A stretch of DNA of 64,000 bases, from contig NZ_QVIO01000007.1 in the NCBI RefSeq assembly GCF_003416895.1, forward strand, positions 1-64,000. The letters are read 5' to 3'. Below the pieces are notes generated by a model that searched no databases, was not told the DNA's origin, and saw only the letters and a program-made list of their open reading frames with translations. Both the position numbers and the translations under genes were made by a program. The number at the start of each line of letters is the position of its first letter. The stretch's first letter is position 1. The stretch comes from Duganella sp. BJB476 (GTDB taxonomy: Bacteria > Pseudomonadota > Gammaproteobacteria > Burkholderiales > Burkholderiaceae_D). Positions 8,364 through 17,174 of the stretch are shown here, in pieces.

Positions 8364-9203
8364 TTACGCCTGCGGCGTTTTGGCCACGTTGGCCAGGAAG
8401 CCCAGGATCACTTCAATCAGCGAGGTCGCTGCAACGGCGGCGTACTTCAGGGTCTGCTCGTGCGACAGCGGGAACGGCGACAGGCCTTCCGCCAGGTTGG
8501 TGATGGCCGACACGCCGACCACTTTCAGGCCGCAGTGACGGGCCGACACCACTTCCGGCACCACCGACATGCCGACCACGTCGGCGCCCAGCGTCTTGAA
8601 GGCGCGGATTTCGGCAGGGGTCTCGAAGTTAGGTCCGGCGTAGGCGATGTACACGCCGTCGTGCAGGGTGACGTTCTTCTCTTTGGCCGAAGAGTGCAGC
8701 AGCGCGCGCAGGTCGGCGTCGTAGGCGTTGGCCATGCTGAAGAAGCGCGGACCGAAACGCTCGTCGTTCGGGCCCATCATCGGGGTGCCCGGCAGGTAGT
8801 TGATATGGTCGGTCAGCGCCACCAGCGAACCGGCGTCGACTTCAGTGCGCAGCGAACCTGCGGCGTTGGTCACGAACAGCATCTCGCAGCCCAGCAGCTT
8901 CATGGTGCGCACGGCGCTGGTCATCACGCCCAGGCCATAGCCTTCGTAGACGTGGCCGCGGCCCTTCATGCATACCACCGACACGCCCGACAGGGTGCCG
9001 ATCACCAGTTCGCCGGCGTGGCCGTGCACGGTGCTGATCGGGAAGCCAGGCAGTTCGTCGTAGCTGATGGTGACCGCGTCGGTCATTTTTTCCGCCAGCA
9101 CGCCCAGGCCGGAACCCAAGATCATTGCGATGCGCGGCTTGAAGCCCGCAGGGACACGGGCGCGAATGATGTCAGCTGCCTGGAATGGGGAATTATTAGA
9201 CAT
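8364..9203 (-). CDS. xapA: Purine nucleoside phosphorylase, XapA type
   Basis: This 279-aa trimeric-type phosphorylase cleaves purine nucleosides with phosphate to base plus (deoxy)ribose-1-phosphate. It closely follows E. coli XapA (xanthosine phosphorylase) along its length: ILGSGLG, GHAGELV, CMKGRGHVYEG, TNAAGSL, GPNFETPAEIR and VVGMSVVPEV. The ATG at 9203 is chosen because AGAGGATAACC precedes it; an upstream in-frame alternative start adds 14 unsupported residues. It is the first gene of the operon, expressed from the module at 9245-9314. Exact preference among inosine, guanosine and xanthosine cannot be read from sequence. Confidence 0.94.
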   Translation of the reverse strand: MSNNSPFQAADIIRARVPAGFKPRIAMILGSGLGVLAEKMTDAVTISYDELPGFPISTVHGHAGELVIGTLSGVSVVCMKGRGHVYEGYGLGVMTSAVRTMKLLGCEMLFVTNAAGSLRTEVDAGSLVALTDHINYLPGTPMMGPNDERFGPRFFSMANAYDADLRALLHSSAKEKNVTLHDGVYIAYAGPNFETPAEIRAFKTLGADVVGMSVVPEVVSARHCGLKVVGVSAITNLAEGLSPFPLSHEQTLKYAAVAATSLIEVILGFLANVAKTPQA

Positions 9204-9244
9204 GGTTATCCTCTGTTTTTCTGTTGTGGCTGGGGAAGCTGACA

Positions 9245-9314
9245 CTATGCATCATCGTCCATATGTATGGCAAATACCATTTTTCTTAAGCATTTATACT
9301 AAAGCGATATAAAT
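9245..9314 (-). promoter_or_regulatory. Promoter module of the xapA operon: 23-bp palindrome, 18-bp linker, -35 and -10
   Basis: On the minus strand the order is: imperfect palindrome at 9292-9314 (arms ATTTATA/TATAAAT, 9-bp centre), an 18-bp linker, -35 TTGCCA (9268-9273), 17-bp spacer, -10 GCATAG (9245-9250). A start near 9238 puts the palindrome centre close to -65 and leaves a leader of about 35 nt. The same block is found before tal and before the TonB receptor at 34886-37279, with the palindrome-to-35 distance of 18 bp kept exactly. The palindrome contains T-N11-A, which fits a LysR-type recognition site. Confidence 0.75.
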
Positions 9315-9357
9315 CAGGGGTATTATAAATGAAGCCAAACTTAGCCGCAGTGCGCGA

Positions 9358-9401
9358 TTGACTTGATTTGAACAAATGTTTACCATGATGGACAAATGTT
9401 T
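9358..9401 (+). promoter_or_regulatory. psuK promoter with flanking direct repeats
   Basis: TTGACT (9358-9363), a 17-bp spacer and TACCAT (9381-9386) form a good sigma70 promoter 29 bp before psuK. Two copies of ACAAATGTTT at 9372-9381 and 9392-9401 have a 20-bp period, about two helical turns, and straddle the -10. This is an arrangement expected for a repressor site. The bound protein is unknown; the helix-turn-helix of PsuK itself or the nearby LysR protein are candidates. Confidence 0.55.
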
Positions 9402-9414
9402 TAGCGAGTAGCCC

Positions 9415-10557
9415 GTGACCGATTCCTCCAAGAAGGACCAGCTCTACCAGCTGATCCGCGCCAATCCCTTCATTTCCCAGCAGGACCTGGCCGTGGAACT
9501 GCGCCTGTCGCGTTCCGCCGTGGCCGGCCATATTGCCGGTTTGATACGCGAACGGCGCCTGCTGGGCCGCGCCTACGTGCTGCCGGATAAGCGTCCGGTG
9601 ATGTGCATAGGCGCCGCCAACCTGGACCGCAAGCTGCGCACCATCGCCGCCATGCAGCTGGGGACCTCCAATCCCGCCACCGCCGAGGAAGTCTATGGCG
9701 GCGTGGCCCGCAACATCGCCGAGAATCTGTCGCGCCTGAACCTGCCCACCGCGCTGCTGACCGCCCTGGGCGACGACGTCGCCGGCCGCAGTCTGCAAGA
9801 CCATGCGGAAGGCGCCGGCATCGACACGCGCGGCAGCCTGAAACTGCCGGAGACGCCGACCGGCACCTACACCGCCATCCTCGACGACGCCGGTGAACTG
9901 GTGGTGGCGCTGGCCGACATGGCGCTGTACGACCGCATCACGCCTGACTACCTGGCCAGCCGCCAGCCGCAGCGCTCCGCAGCCGCGATGACGGTGGTCG
10001 ACCTGAACCTGCCCGCCGACAGCATCGCCCTGCTGCTCGACAGCGCCCGTGCCGACAACGTGCCGCTGGTGATCGTGGCCGTATCGCAGCCGAAGATGGC
10101 GCGCCTGCCGGATGATCTGAAAGGCCTGCGTCTGCTGATCCTCAATCGCGGCGAACTGGAAACCCGCGCCGGCCGCGCGCTGCCGACCGAAGCCGATGTG
10201 CGCACCGCCTGCCGCGACGTGCAGGCCCAGGGCGCGCAGGACGTCATCGTCACCTGCGGCAGCCAGGGCGTGTTCCACACCCGCGACGGCGAGCTGGTAT
10301 GGCTGGCCGCGCATCAGGTGGACGTGGTCGACGTCACCGGCGCCGGCGACGCCTTCTCGGCCGCCGTCTGCTGGTCGCTGTACCAGGGCAGCGCCGACCT
10401 GACGCTGGCCTGCCGCCGCGGCCTGAAGGTCGCCGCGATGACGCTCGAATCCCAGGAGACGGTGTCGCCGATGCTGGCCGCCGATGTCCTCGACGAGATC
10501 CACGACTTCGACCTGTCGGCGGAATACAACCCGCCGCTCTTCCCCAACAAGGCATAA
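9415..10557 (+). CDS. psuK: Pseudouridine kinase with N-terminal winged-helix domain (PfkB family)
   Basis: A 380-aa protein. Residues about 5-55 form a helix-turn-helix (FISQQDLAVELRLSRSAVAGHI), and residues about 60-365 form a PfkB sugar/nucleoside kinase with the C-terminal anion-hole motif DVTGAGDAF. The same fusion is seen in E. coli YeiI, a relative of PsuK. Because psuG follows after 11 bp, the substrate is inferred to be pseudouridine, giving pseudouridine-5'-phosphate. The start is GTG at 9415. The HTH could allow autoregulation. It is divergent from the nucleoside operon. Confidence 0.88.
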   Translation: MTDSSKKDQLYQLIRANPFISQQDLAVELRLSRSAVAGHIAGLIRERRLLGRAYVLPDKRPVMCIGAANLDRKLRTIAAMQLGTSNPATAEEVYGGVARNIAENLSRLNLPTALLTALGDDVAGRSLQDHAEGAGIDTRGSLKLPETPTGTYTAILDDAGELVVALADMALYDRITPDYLASRQPQRSAAAMTVVDLNLPADSIALLLDSARADNVPLVIVAVSQPKMARLPDDLKGLRLLILNRGELETRAGRALPTEADVRTACRDVQAQGAQDVIVTCGSQGVFHTRDGELVWLAAHQVDVVDVTGAGDAFSAAVCWSLYQGSADLTLACRRGLKVAAMTLESQETVSPMLAADVLDEIHDFDLSAEYNPPLFPNKA

Positions 10558-10568
10558 GGAATCACACC

Positions 10569-11480
10569 ATGCACCAATATTTGCTGTTTTCGCCCGAAGT
10601 AGCGGCCGCCCGCGCCGCCGGCAAGCCGATCGTCGCGCTGGAATCGACCATCATCTCGCACGGCATGCCCTACCCGCAGAACGTGCAGATGGCGCGTGAA
10701 GTGGAACAGATCATCCGCGACGGCGGCGCCGTGCCGGCCACCATCGCCATCATCGGCGGCAAGATCTGCATCGGCCTGTCGGAAGAACAACTTGAACTGT
10801 TGGGCACTTCGCCCGACGCCATGAAGGTCAGTCGCCGCGACCTGCCCTACGTGCTGGCGCAGGCCAAGCTGGGCGCCACCACCGTGGCGGCCACGATGAT
10901 CTGCGCCGAACTGGCCGGCATCTCCGTGTTCGTCACCGGCGGCATCGGCGGCGTGCATCGCGGCGCCGAGACCAGCTTCGATATCTCGGCAGATTTGCAG
11001 GAACTGGCGCAGACGTCGGTGGCGGTGGTGTGCGCCGGCGTCAAGTCCATCCTCGACATCGGCCTGACGCTGGAATACCTGGAGACCCACGGCGTGCCGG
11101 TGGTCAGCGTGGGCCAGCGCGGCTTCCCCGCCTTCTTCACGCGCGAGAGCGGCTTCAATGCCGACTTCCAGCTCGACACAGCGGCCGAACAGGCGGCCTT
11201 CATCCACACCAAGTGGCAGCTGGGCCTCAAGGGCGGCGTGGTGGTCAGCAATCCGGTGCCGGTCGGCGAAGCGATGCCGAAGGCGGAGATCGACGCCATC
11301 ACCGCGCAGGCCTTGCAGGAAGCCGATGCGCAAGGCGTGACCGGCAAGAACGTCACGCCCTTCCTGCTCAGCCGCATCAAGCAGCTGACCGAGGGCCGCA
11401 GCCTGGCCACCAACATCGCGCTGGTGAAGAACAACGCCCGCTGCGGCGCCGCCCTTGCGGTAGCCATGCACGCGCACTGA
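10569..11480 (+). CDS. psuG: Pseudouridine-5'-phosphate glycosidase
   Basis: A 303-aa protein of the IndA/PsuG family. It splits the C-C glycosidic bond of pseudouridine 5'-phosphate to uracil and ribose-5-phosphate, letting the cell use modified nucleosides from tRNA and rRNA. Family motifs include ALESTIISHGMPYPQN near the N-terminus, FVTGGIGGVHRGAE and SVGQRGFPAFFTRES. AAGGA precedes the ATG at 10569; a longer in-frame frame upstream is the shadow of psuK. It probably forms one transcript with psuK and the following lysR gene. Confidence 0.95.
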   Translation: MHQYLLFSPEVAAARAAGKPIVALESTIISHGMPYPQNVQMAREVEQIIRDGGAVPATIAIIGGKICIGLSEEQLELLGTSPDAMKVSRRDLPYVLAQAKLGATTVAATMICAELAGISVFVTGGIGGVHRGAETSFDISADLQELAQTSVAVVCAGVKSILDIGLTLEYLETHGVPVVSVGQRGFPAFFTRESGFNADFQLDTAAEQAAFIHTKWQLGLKGGVVVSNPVPVGEAMPKAEIDAITAQALQEADAQGVTGKNVTPFLLSRIKQLTEGRSLATNIALVKNNARCGAALAVAMHAH

Positions 11481-11508
11481 CATCGTCCCACATCGCCCAA
11501 AGAACGCC

Positions 11509-12417
11509 ATGTCCATCGATCTGAAACAACTAAAGTACTTCCTCGCCGTCGCAGAAGAAAAGAGTTTCAGCCGCGCCGCCGAGCGCCTGCACATTTCGCA
11601 GCCGCCTTTGAGCCAGCAGATCATGAAGCTGGAAAGTGAACTGGGCGTGAAGCTGTTCGCCCGCACCACCCGCACCTTCGAGCTGACGGTGGCGGGCAAG
11701 GCGCTGATGGGCGAAGCGTCCGACCTGTTGGGCAAGATGCGCATGACCATCGACACCATCCGCCAGATCGACCGCGGCGAAGTGGGCCGCCTGCGGGTGG
11801 GCATCGTCGGCTCGGCGATGTGGGGACCGATACCGAGTTTGCTGGAAGAGTTCCAGACCAAGTTCCCGCGCGTGAGCTGGACCCTGCACGAACTGGGTCC
11901 GACGCTGCAATACGACGCGCTGCGCGCCAAGCAGATCGACGTCGGCTTCTGGCGCGAGCCCAAGCTGGACGAGGACGACCTGAAAAACGACAACCTGCGC
12001 CAGGAGCTGTGCTTCCGCGAGGACGTGTGCGTGGCCATCAACGAACATCATCCGCTGGCCAAGCAGGAAGCGATCGAACTGACCGACATCGCCGACGAGC
12101 CGATGCTGACGCTGGCGTTGGACAAGTCGTCCTTCCCGCGCTACCTGATTCAATGCTGTGTGAAGGCCGGCTTCCAGCCGACGATATTCCAGGAAGCGTC
12201 CGAGCCGCAGACGCTGCTGGCGATGGTGGGTGCGGGCTTGGGTGTGGCGCTGCTGCCGGAGACCACCAGCCGCATCGGCTGGCCGGGCGTGGTGTTCCTG
12301 CCGATTCGTACCAATCCGCCGTCGGCGAACCTGTACATCACCTACACCACGCTGGACGACGCGCCGGTGGTGCGGGCTTTCCTGAATATCCTCAACCCGG
12401 TAAAGCCCGGGGTTTAG
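11509..12417 (+). CDS. LysR-family transcriptional regulator
   Basis: A 302-aa LysR protein with an N-terminal winged HTH (LKQLKYFLAVAEEKSFSRAAERLHISQPPLSQQI) and a substrate-binding effector domain from about residue 90 (GRLRVGIVGSA). It starts 28 bp after psuG, so it is probably cotranscribed with psuKG. Its stop overlaps the convergent pcp stop by 4 bp. Candidate targets are psuKG, the pcp cluster, or the nucleoside regulon whose palindrome at about -65 has a T-N11-A core. The last is an attractive but unproved assignment. Confidence 0.93.
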   Translation: MSIDLKQLKYFLAVAEEKSFSRAAERLHISQPPLSQQIMKLESELGVKLFARTTRTFELTVAGKALMGEASDLLGKMRMTIDTIRQIDRGEVGRLRVGIVGSAMWGPIPSLLEEFQTKFPRVSWTLHELGPTLQYDALRAKQIDVGFWREPKLDEDDLKNDNLRQELCFREDVCVAINEHHPLAKQEAIELTDIADEPMLTLALDKSSFPRYLIQCCVKAGFQPTIFQEASEPQTLLAMVGAGLGVALLPETTSRIGWPGVVFLPIRTNPPSANLYITYTTLDDAPVVRAFLNILNPVKPGV

Positions 12418-13064
12418 TGGGTCACCCCACCCGCCTCGCGCATGTCCACATCGTGGGCCAGCGTGGTGCGGATGGCGATGCGCAGGCCTTCGACCATATC
12501 TTCCAGCTTCATGCTGGCCGAACCCGGATGCGCGGCCGCCTGCTGCGGCAAATACGGAATGTGAATGAAACCGGCCCGCATGGTCGTACCCCACTCGTGC
12601 GCCTGATGCATCAGGCTATAGAACACGTGGTTGCACACATACGTCCCCGCCGTCTGCGACACCGACGACGGCAAGCCCGCCTCGCGCAGCGCATGCACGA
12701 TGGCCTTGATCGGCAGCGTGGCAAAGTAAGCCGCCGGGCCGTTGGTGACGATGGGCTGGTCGACGATCTGCCGCTTCTGGTTGTCGGCGATAGGCGCGTC
12801 GTCGATGTTGATGGCGATGCGCTCCACCGACAGATCGACCCGGCCGCCCGCCTGCCCCACCGCGATCACGATGCTGGGCTGGAGCTCCTCCACCGCCTGG
12901 TGCAGCACCTTGCTGGCCTGCCCGAACACGCACGGCAACTGACGCGAATGGACCACGAAGTCACCTTCGTGCCAGCCCTGAAGTGTGCGTACCGCTTCCC
13001 ACGAGGGGTTGATGGTCTCCTTGTTAAACGGTTCGAAACCGGTCAACAATATTATCTTTTTCAT
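12414..13064 (-). CDS. pcp: Pyroglutamyl-peptidase I
   Basis: A 216-aa cytoplasmic cysteine peptidase (family C15) that removes N-terminal pyroglutamate from peptides. The triad is at the family's usual positions: E81 in ERIAINIDD, C144 in GTYVCNH and H168 in GFIHIP. It follows the DUF969-DUF979 pair by 60 bp on the same strand, which suggests that the membrane pair handles pyroglutamate or related peptides. Confidence 0.96.
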   Translation of the reverse strand: MKKIILLTGFEPFNKETINPSWEAVRTLQGWHEGDFVVHSRQLPCVFGQASKVLHQAVEELQPSIVIAVGQAGGRVDLSVERIAINIDDAPIADNQKRQIVDQPIVTNGPAAYFATLPIKAIVHALREAGLPSSVSQTAGTYVCNHVFYSLMHQAHEWGTTMRAGFIHIPYLPQQAAAHPGSASMKLEDMVEGLRIAIRTTLAHDVDMREAGGVTH

Positions 13065-13124
13065 CTACATGGACTCCGATTGCTGCGCTGTTTGTGCGCT
13101 ACTCTACTCCAAGTCACATGCACG

Positions 13125-14081
13125 TCACATGTTCATTAGAAAATAAAGAAGTGCAATATTAGCAAGCAATAGCGGCAATGCGGTGCCCACTTGAATCTTC
13201 ACGACGGCGTTCTTGTCGGGCAGCTCCAGCAGCGCAGCGGGCACGATGTTGAAGTTGGCGGCCATGGGCGTCATCAGCGTGCCGCAGTAGGCGCTGAACA
13301 TGCCGATCGCCGCCATCACCGCCGGATTGGCGTGGTACACGCCGACCAGCACCGGGATGCCGACACCGCCCGCGATCACCGGAAACGCCGCGAAGCCGTT
13401 GCCCATGATGACGGTGAACAGCGCCATGCCGATGCAATACACCGCCACCGCCACCAGCCGCACATCGAGGTTGATGTAGGACGTGACCACGTGCGCCACC
13501 GCCTTGCCCATGCCAGCCTCCGTGAACAGCAGGCCAAGCACCGCCAGCATGTGCGGCAGCACCACTGCCCAGCCCAGGTGATCGATCAGGCGGCGCGATT
13601 CGCGCATCGCCTGCATCGGCGTGGCGCGGGTCAGCCAGCAAGCGGTGACCACCGCGAACAGGGAGCCGCAACCCAGGCTGACCAGCGTGGCGTTTTTCGG
13701 GTCGAGCAGCAGCAGGCCGCCCAGGTGCACTTCCTTCAGCAGGGTCGAACCGATCACCGTCGTCGCCGGAATGATCAGCGCAGGGATCAGCAGGCGATGC
13801 CCGAGCCGCTGCGCGCTGCTCTTGCGTTCCTCCGGCGTGCGGTCGCCGTAGCGGCCCAGCGCCACGCCGCCGAAGCCGGCGATCAGCGCCATCACCACCA
13901 TCAGCACGCCCGCAGCCACCGGCGGCAACTGCTCGCCGGCCAGGTAGATCACGGCGTACAAGGCCCAGAACAAGGCGCTGGAATAGCGCTTGGGGTTATG
14001 TTTATCGGTCAGCGACATGTACGCAACCATCAACAGCATCGCGCCCAGCACGTAGTAGAAGTAATCGAGCCTGAGTATCAT
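13125..14081 (-). CDS. DUF979 family membrane protein (probable transporter subunit)
   Basis: A 318-aa very hydrophobic protein with about nine membrane segments, starting MILRLDYFYYVLGAMLL. Its ATG overlaps the DUF969 stop as ATGA. Family features include the MGNGFAAFPVIAGGVGIP stretch and the segment YCGTLMTPMAANFN. DUF969 and DUF979 proteins occur as pairs, and pairing with pcp suggests a two-part permease for 5-oxoproline or pyroglutamyl peptides; that substrate is inference. A longer frame upstream of this start is the shadow of DUF969. Confidence 0.88.
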   Translation of the reverse strand: MILRLDYFYYVLGAMLLMVAYMSLTDKHNPKRYSSALFWALYAVIYLAGEQLPPVAAGVLMVVMALIAGFGGVALGRYGDRTPEERKSSAQRLGHRLLIPALIIPATTVIGSTLLKEVHLGGLLLLDPKNATLVSLGCGSLFAVVTACWLTRATPMQAMRESRRLIDHLGWAVVLPHMLAVLGLLFTEAGMGKAVAHVVTSYINLDVRLVAVAVYCIGMALFTVIMGNGFAAFPVIAGGVGIPVLVGVYHANPAVMAAIGMFSAYCGTLMTPMAANFNIVPAALLELPDKNAVVKIQVGTALPLLLANIALLYFLMNM

Positions 14082-14785
14082 GCCGGCTCCTTCACCGCCA
14101 GCATGGCGCGGGCGATCTGCGCGTCCAGCCGGTGCAGGCGCCAGGAGTGAATCAGGAAGGCCGTCACCGCGGTCGGTATGCCCCACAGCGCCATGTGCAG
14201 CGGATCGACTTCCAGCCCTTCGCCGCGCAGGATGGTCTGCATCAGCAGGATGGCGCCGAAGGCCACAAACACGTCTTCGCCGAAGAACAGGCCGACGTTG
14301 TCGGTGGCGGCGGACATGGCGCGGATGCGGTGCCGCAGCTCCTCGGTCAGCGCCGGGTAGCGCACCTCGGCGGCGCCCTCCGCCATCGGCGCGATCAGCG
14401 GGCGCACCATGTTCGGATGGCCGCCGATGCTGGTCAGGCCGAAGGCGGCGCTGATCTCGCGGATCGCCAGGTAGACGATCAGCAGGCGGCCGGTGGTGGC
14501 GGACTTGATGCGGGCGATCGACGCCTGCGCATGCTCCTTCAGCCCGAAGCGCTCCAGCAGGCCGATGGCCGCCAGCGGCAGCAGCAGGATCAGCGGCAGG
14601 TTGCGGGTCTTGATGAAGGCCGTGCCCAAGGTTGCGAGCAGCTTCTCGACCGGCATGGCGGCGGCGGCGCCGGTGACGGCGCAGGCGGCGATCACCACCA
14701 GCACCGGATGCGCGCGCAGGGCGAAGCCCAGGATGATGACGGCCACGCCGAGCAGCGGCCACAGATTAACGACGGTATGATTCAC
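14078..14785 (-). CDS. DUF969 family membrane protein (partner of DUF979)
   Basis: A 235-aa membrane protein with roughly five hydrophobic segments. It starts at GTG 14785 (MNHTVVNLWPLLGVAVIILGF) with GGAG 8 nt upstream. The conserved central part includes FGLTSIGGHPNMVRPLIAPMAEGAA and the DNVGLFFGEDVFVAFGA segment. It is the first gene of a three-gene transcript with DUF979 and pcp. Transport function is inferred from topology and neighbours. Confidence 0.88.
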   Translation of the reverse strand: MNHTVVNLWPLLGVAVIILGFALRAHPVLVVIAACAVTGAAAAMPVEKLLATLGTAFIKTRNLPLILLLPLAAIGLLERFGLKEHAQASIARIKSATTGRLLIVYLAIREISAAFGLTSIGGHPNMVRPLIAPMAEGAAEVRYPALTEELRHRIRAMSAATDNVGLFFGEDVFVAFGAILLMQTILRGEGLEVDPLHMALWGIPTAVTAFLIHSWRLHRLDAQIARAMLAVKEPA

Positions 14786-14803
14786 GAATCAGGCTCCATC
14801 CAT

Positions 14804-14840
14804 AAAAAAAATCCCCGCACATCTTACGATGCGCGGGGAT
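14804..14840 (-). terminator. Intrinsic terminator of the first TonB receptor gene
   Basis: A 13-bp stem with one mismatch (14811-14823 with 14828-14840, core ATCCCCGC/GCGGGGAT) and a 4-nt loop TTAC. On the minus strand it is followed by a run of seven T. It lies 19 bp past the receptor stop and just upstream of the DUF969 start, so it separates the two transcripts. Confidence 0.88.
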
Positions 14841-14858
14841 TTTCAGATAGCGGTCAAT

Positions 14859-17174
14859 TTAGAAGTTGACTTTGAAGGTGCCGCCCCAGGTGCGCGGCTC
14901 GTTCAACATACCGGTCAGGTTGTCGAAGTCGATGGCGCCGAGGATCACACGCTTGTCGGTGATGTTGCGGCCGTACAGCGCCACTTCATACTTGCCGTTG
15001 CCCCACTTGTAACCGGTGCGCACGCCGCCTTCCGCCAGAGGCTTGGCCTTGTACTCAGGCGCCTCGTACAGGAAGAAGTTGTAGCTGGTACGGTAGGTCC
15101 AGTCGGTGTAGGCGTAGAACTCGCCGTTGCCGATGTCCTTGCTGTACTTCAGCGTGAAGTTCAGCTGGGTCTTCGGCGCGCGTGGCAGCGGGTTGCCGTC
15201 GATCTTGGAGGTGCCAGGGAACGGGCCGGCCGCGTTGGTCGGCGTGCAGCCGTACGGGTTCGGCGCGGTGTTCGGCAGGTTGCCGCAGTACTGCACGAAC
15301 AGGTTCTTGTCCTTGATCTCGGTGTCGTTGTAGCTGCCGCCCAGGGTCATGCTGAACTCGTCGCTCAGGTTGGCCTGGAAGTCCACTTCAACACCCTGGC
15401 CGGTCACTTTCTCAGCGTTGATCAGCTGATTCATGTTGATCGTGCCGCTACCGGCGGTCAGCTGCTTGTCCTTGACGCGGTACTGGAACACCGAGGCGCT
15501 CAGGCGCGCGCGCTTGTCGAACAGGTCCTGCTTGATACCGGCTTCATACGACAGCGCTTTTTCGGCGCCGGCGAACGATGGCTTGTCGCCCAGGCCGTTC
15601 AAACGACCCTGCATCGAAGGCGCGCGGTAGCCGGTGGCAACGCGGGCGAACAAGTTGGTGGTCTTGTCCAGCTCATAGGTGCCGCTCATGTCCCAGCTCA
15701 GGTTGTGCGAGGTGTTGTCGATCTCGAACGGACCGGACATCTTCGGCGGTTCGTAGCGCACGGCCGAGAAGTCCTTCTTGTCGGTGGTGTAGCGCAGGCC
15801 GCCGCGTACCTTCAGCTTGTCGCTGACGGTGTAGTTCAGCGAGCCGAAGGCCGCCCACGACTTGGCGTGCTGGAACTGCTGTGCGTAAGCAGCGTTCTGC
15901 GGATTGCCGGCGCTGAAGGTGTCGAAGCTGATCGAGTCGATCTGGATGTCTTCGTTGAAGAAGAACAGGCCGCCGATCCACTGCAACGGGCCCTTGTAGT
16001 TCGACTCGGCGCGGAACTCTTGCGAGAACTGCTTGTGGTTAGGCAGCAAGTCGGCCGTTTCAACCGCGAACGGGATATAGCCTGGACCGTACGGCGGCGC
16101 GTACGACGCGCCGTAGCCGCCGTCAACGTCGGCGCGGCTGTTGAACTTCAGCGTTTCGTAGCCGGTGATCGAGTGCAGCGTGATGTCGTCCAGGTTGTAC
16201 TTCAGGCGGACGTTGCCGCCCTTGGTGGTCAGCTTCTGGTAGTTGATGCCATCGCTCGGGTAGGAGCCGTAGTCGAAGCCGTCGACCAGGTCGTTGGTGC
16301 CCTTCTTGATGATGTTGGCACGGAACAGCGTGGCGCTGCCGTGGTAGTCGCGCTCGTGGTAGTTGAACAGCGCGCTGAAGTCCTTGCTCGGCTTGACCAG
16401 CGCTTGCAGGCGGAAGGCGTTGTCGCCGTAGCCTTCGAAGTCCTGGGTGCCCTTGTTCGGGGTTGGATTGGTGTTGTGCACGCGGTCGCCACGGTGCTGG
16501 CTGGTGCCCGAGAAGCGCAGCGCAACGGTATCGCTGACCGGGATGTTGAACATGCCTTCGGCGGTCTTGGCCGAGTAGTTGCCCACGCCCAGGGTCAGGT
16601 AGCCCTCTTGCTTGAAGACCGGCTTGGCCGAGTCGAACTTGATCACGCCGGCCGGCGAGTTACGGCCGAACAGCGTGCCCTGCGGGCCGCGCAGCACTTC
16701 GACCTGGTCCACGTCGAACACAGGGAAGCCCTTCAGCATGGCGTTTTCCTGGACGATGTCGTCCATCACCAGGCCGACTGGCTGGGAAGCGTTCAGGTCG
16801 AAGTCGGTGTTGCCCAGGCCGCGAATGTAGAAGCGCGGGAAGGTGCGGCCGTAGTCCGATTCCACGTTGACCGACGGCGAACGGCCGGCCAGGAAACGGA
16901 TGTCGGCGGCGCCCGAGGTCAGCACGTCGAGCTTGTCGCCTTTCAGCGTGGCGATCGACATCGGAACGTCCTTGATGTTTTCCGCGCGGCGTTGCGCGGT
17001 CACGATCACGGTTTCCAGTTGGCCTTTGGTGGCGGTATCCGGGGCGTCCGCCGCCGGCTGGCCTGCTGCAACGGCGGCCGCTTCGGCGGCCATGGCCGCG
17101 TGCAGGGGGAATGCGCTTGCAACTGCCAGCGCGATCAGCGATCGCACTGCGTAACCACTACTTTTTTTGCTCAT
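14859..17174 (-). CDS. TonB-dependent outer-membrane receptor
   Basis: A 771-aa protein with a signal peptide ending near AMA (about residue 29) and a TonB-box-like ETVIVTAQRR at about 55. The plug domain contains FYIRGLGNTDF, DQVEVLRGPQGTLFGRN and GVIKFDSAKP, and a beta barrel ends in aromatic KVNF. It resembles large substrate receptors rather than a defined siderophore family. It takes an unknown compound across the outer membrane using TonB energy. Nucleoside-related uptake is possible from the neighbourhood only: the conserved module in its upstream region points toward tal, not toward this gene. Confidence 0.93.
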   Translation of the reverse strand: MSKKSSGYAVRSLIALAVASAFPLHAAMAAEAAAVAAGQPAADAPDTATKGQLETVIVTAQRRAENIKDVPMSIATLKGDKLDVLTSGAADIRFLAGRSPSVNVESDYGRTFPRFYIRGLGNTDFDLNASQPVGLVMDDIVQENAMLKGFPVFDVDQVEVLRGPQGTLFGRNSPAGVIKFDSAKPVFKQEGYLTLGVGNYSAKTAEGMFNIPVSDTVALRFSGTSQHRGDRVHNTNPTPNKGTQDFEGYGDNAFRLQALVKPSKDFSALFNYHERDYHGSATLFRANIIKKGTNDLVDGFDYGSYPSDGINYQKLTTKGGNVRLKYNLDDITLHSITGYETLKFNSRADVDGGYGASYAPPYGPGYIPFAVETADLLPNHKQFSQEFRAESNYKGPLQWIGGLFFFNEDIQIDSISFDTFSAGNPQNAAYAQQFQHAKSWAAFGSLNYTVSDKLKVRGGLRYTTDKKDFSAVRYEPPKMSGPFEIDNTSHNLSWDMSGTYELDKTTNLFARVATGYRAPSMQGRLNGLGDKPSFAGAEKALSYEAGIKQDLFDKRARLSASVFQYRVKDKQLTAGSGTINMNQLINAEKVTGQGVEVDFQANLSDEFSMTLGGSYNDTEIKDKNLFVQYCGNLPNTAPNPYGCTPTNAAGPFPGTSKIDGNPLPRAPKTQLNFTLKYSKDIGNGEFYAYTDWTYRTSYNFFLYEAPEYKAKPLAEGGVRTGYKWGNGKYEVALYGRNITDKRVILGAIDFDNLTGMLNEPRTWGGTFKVNF

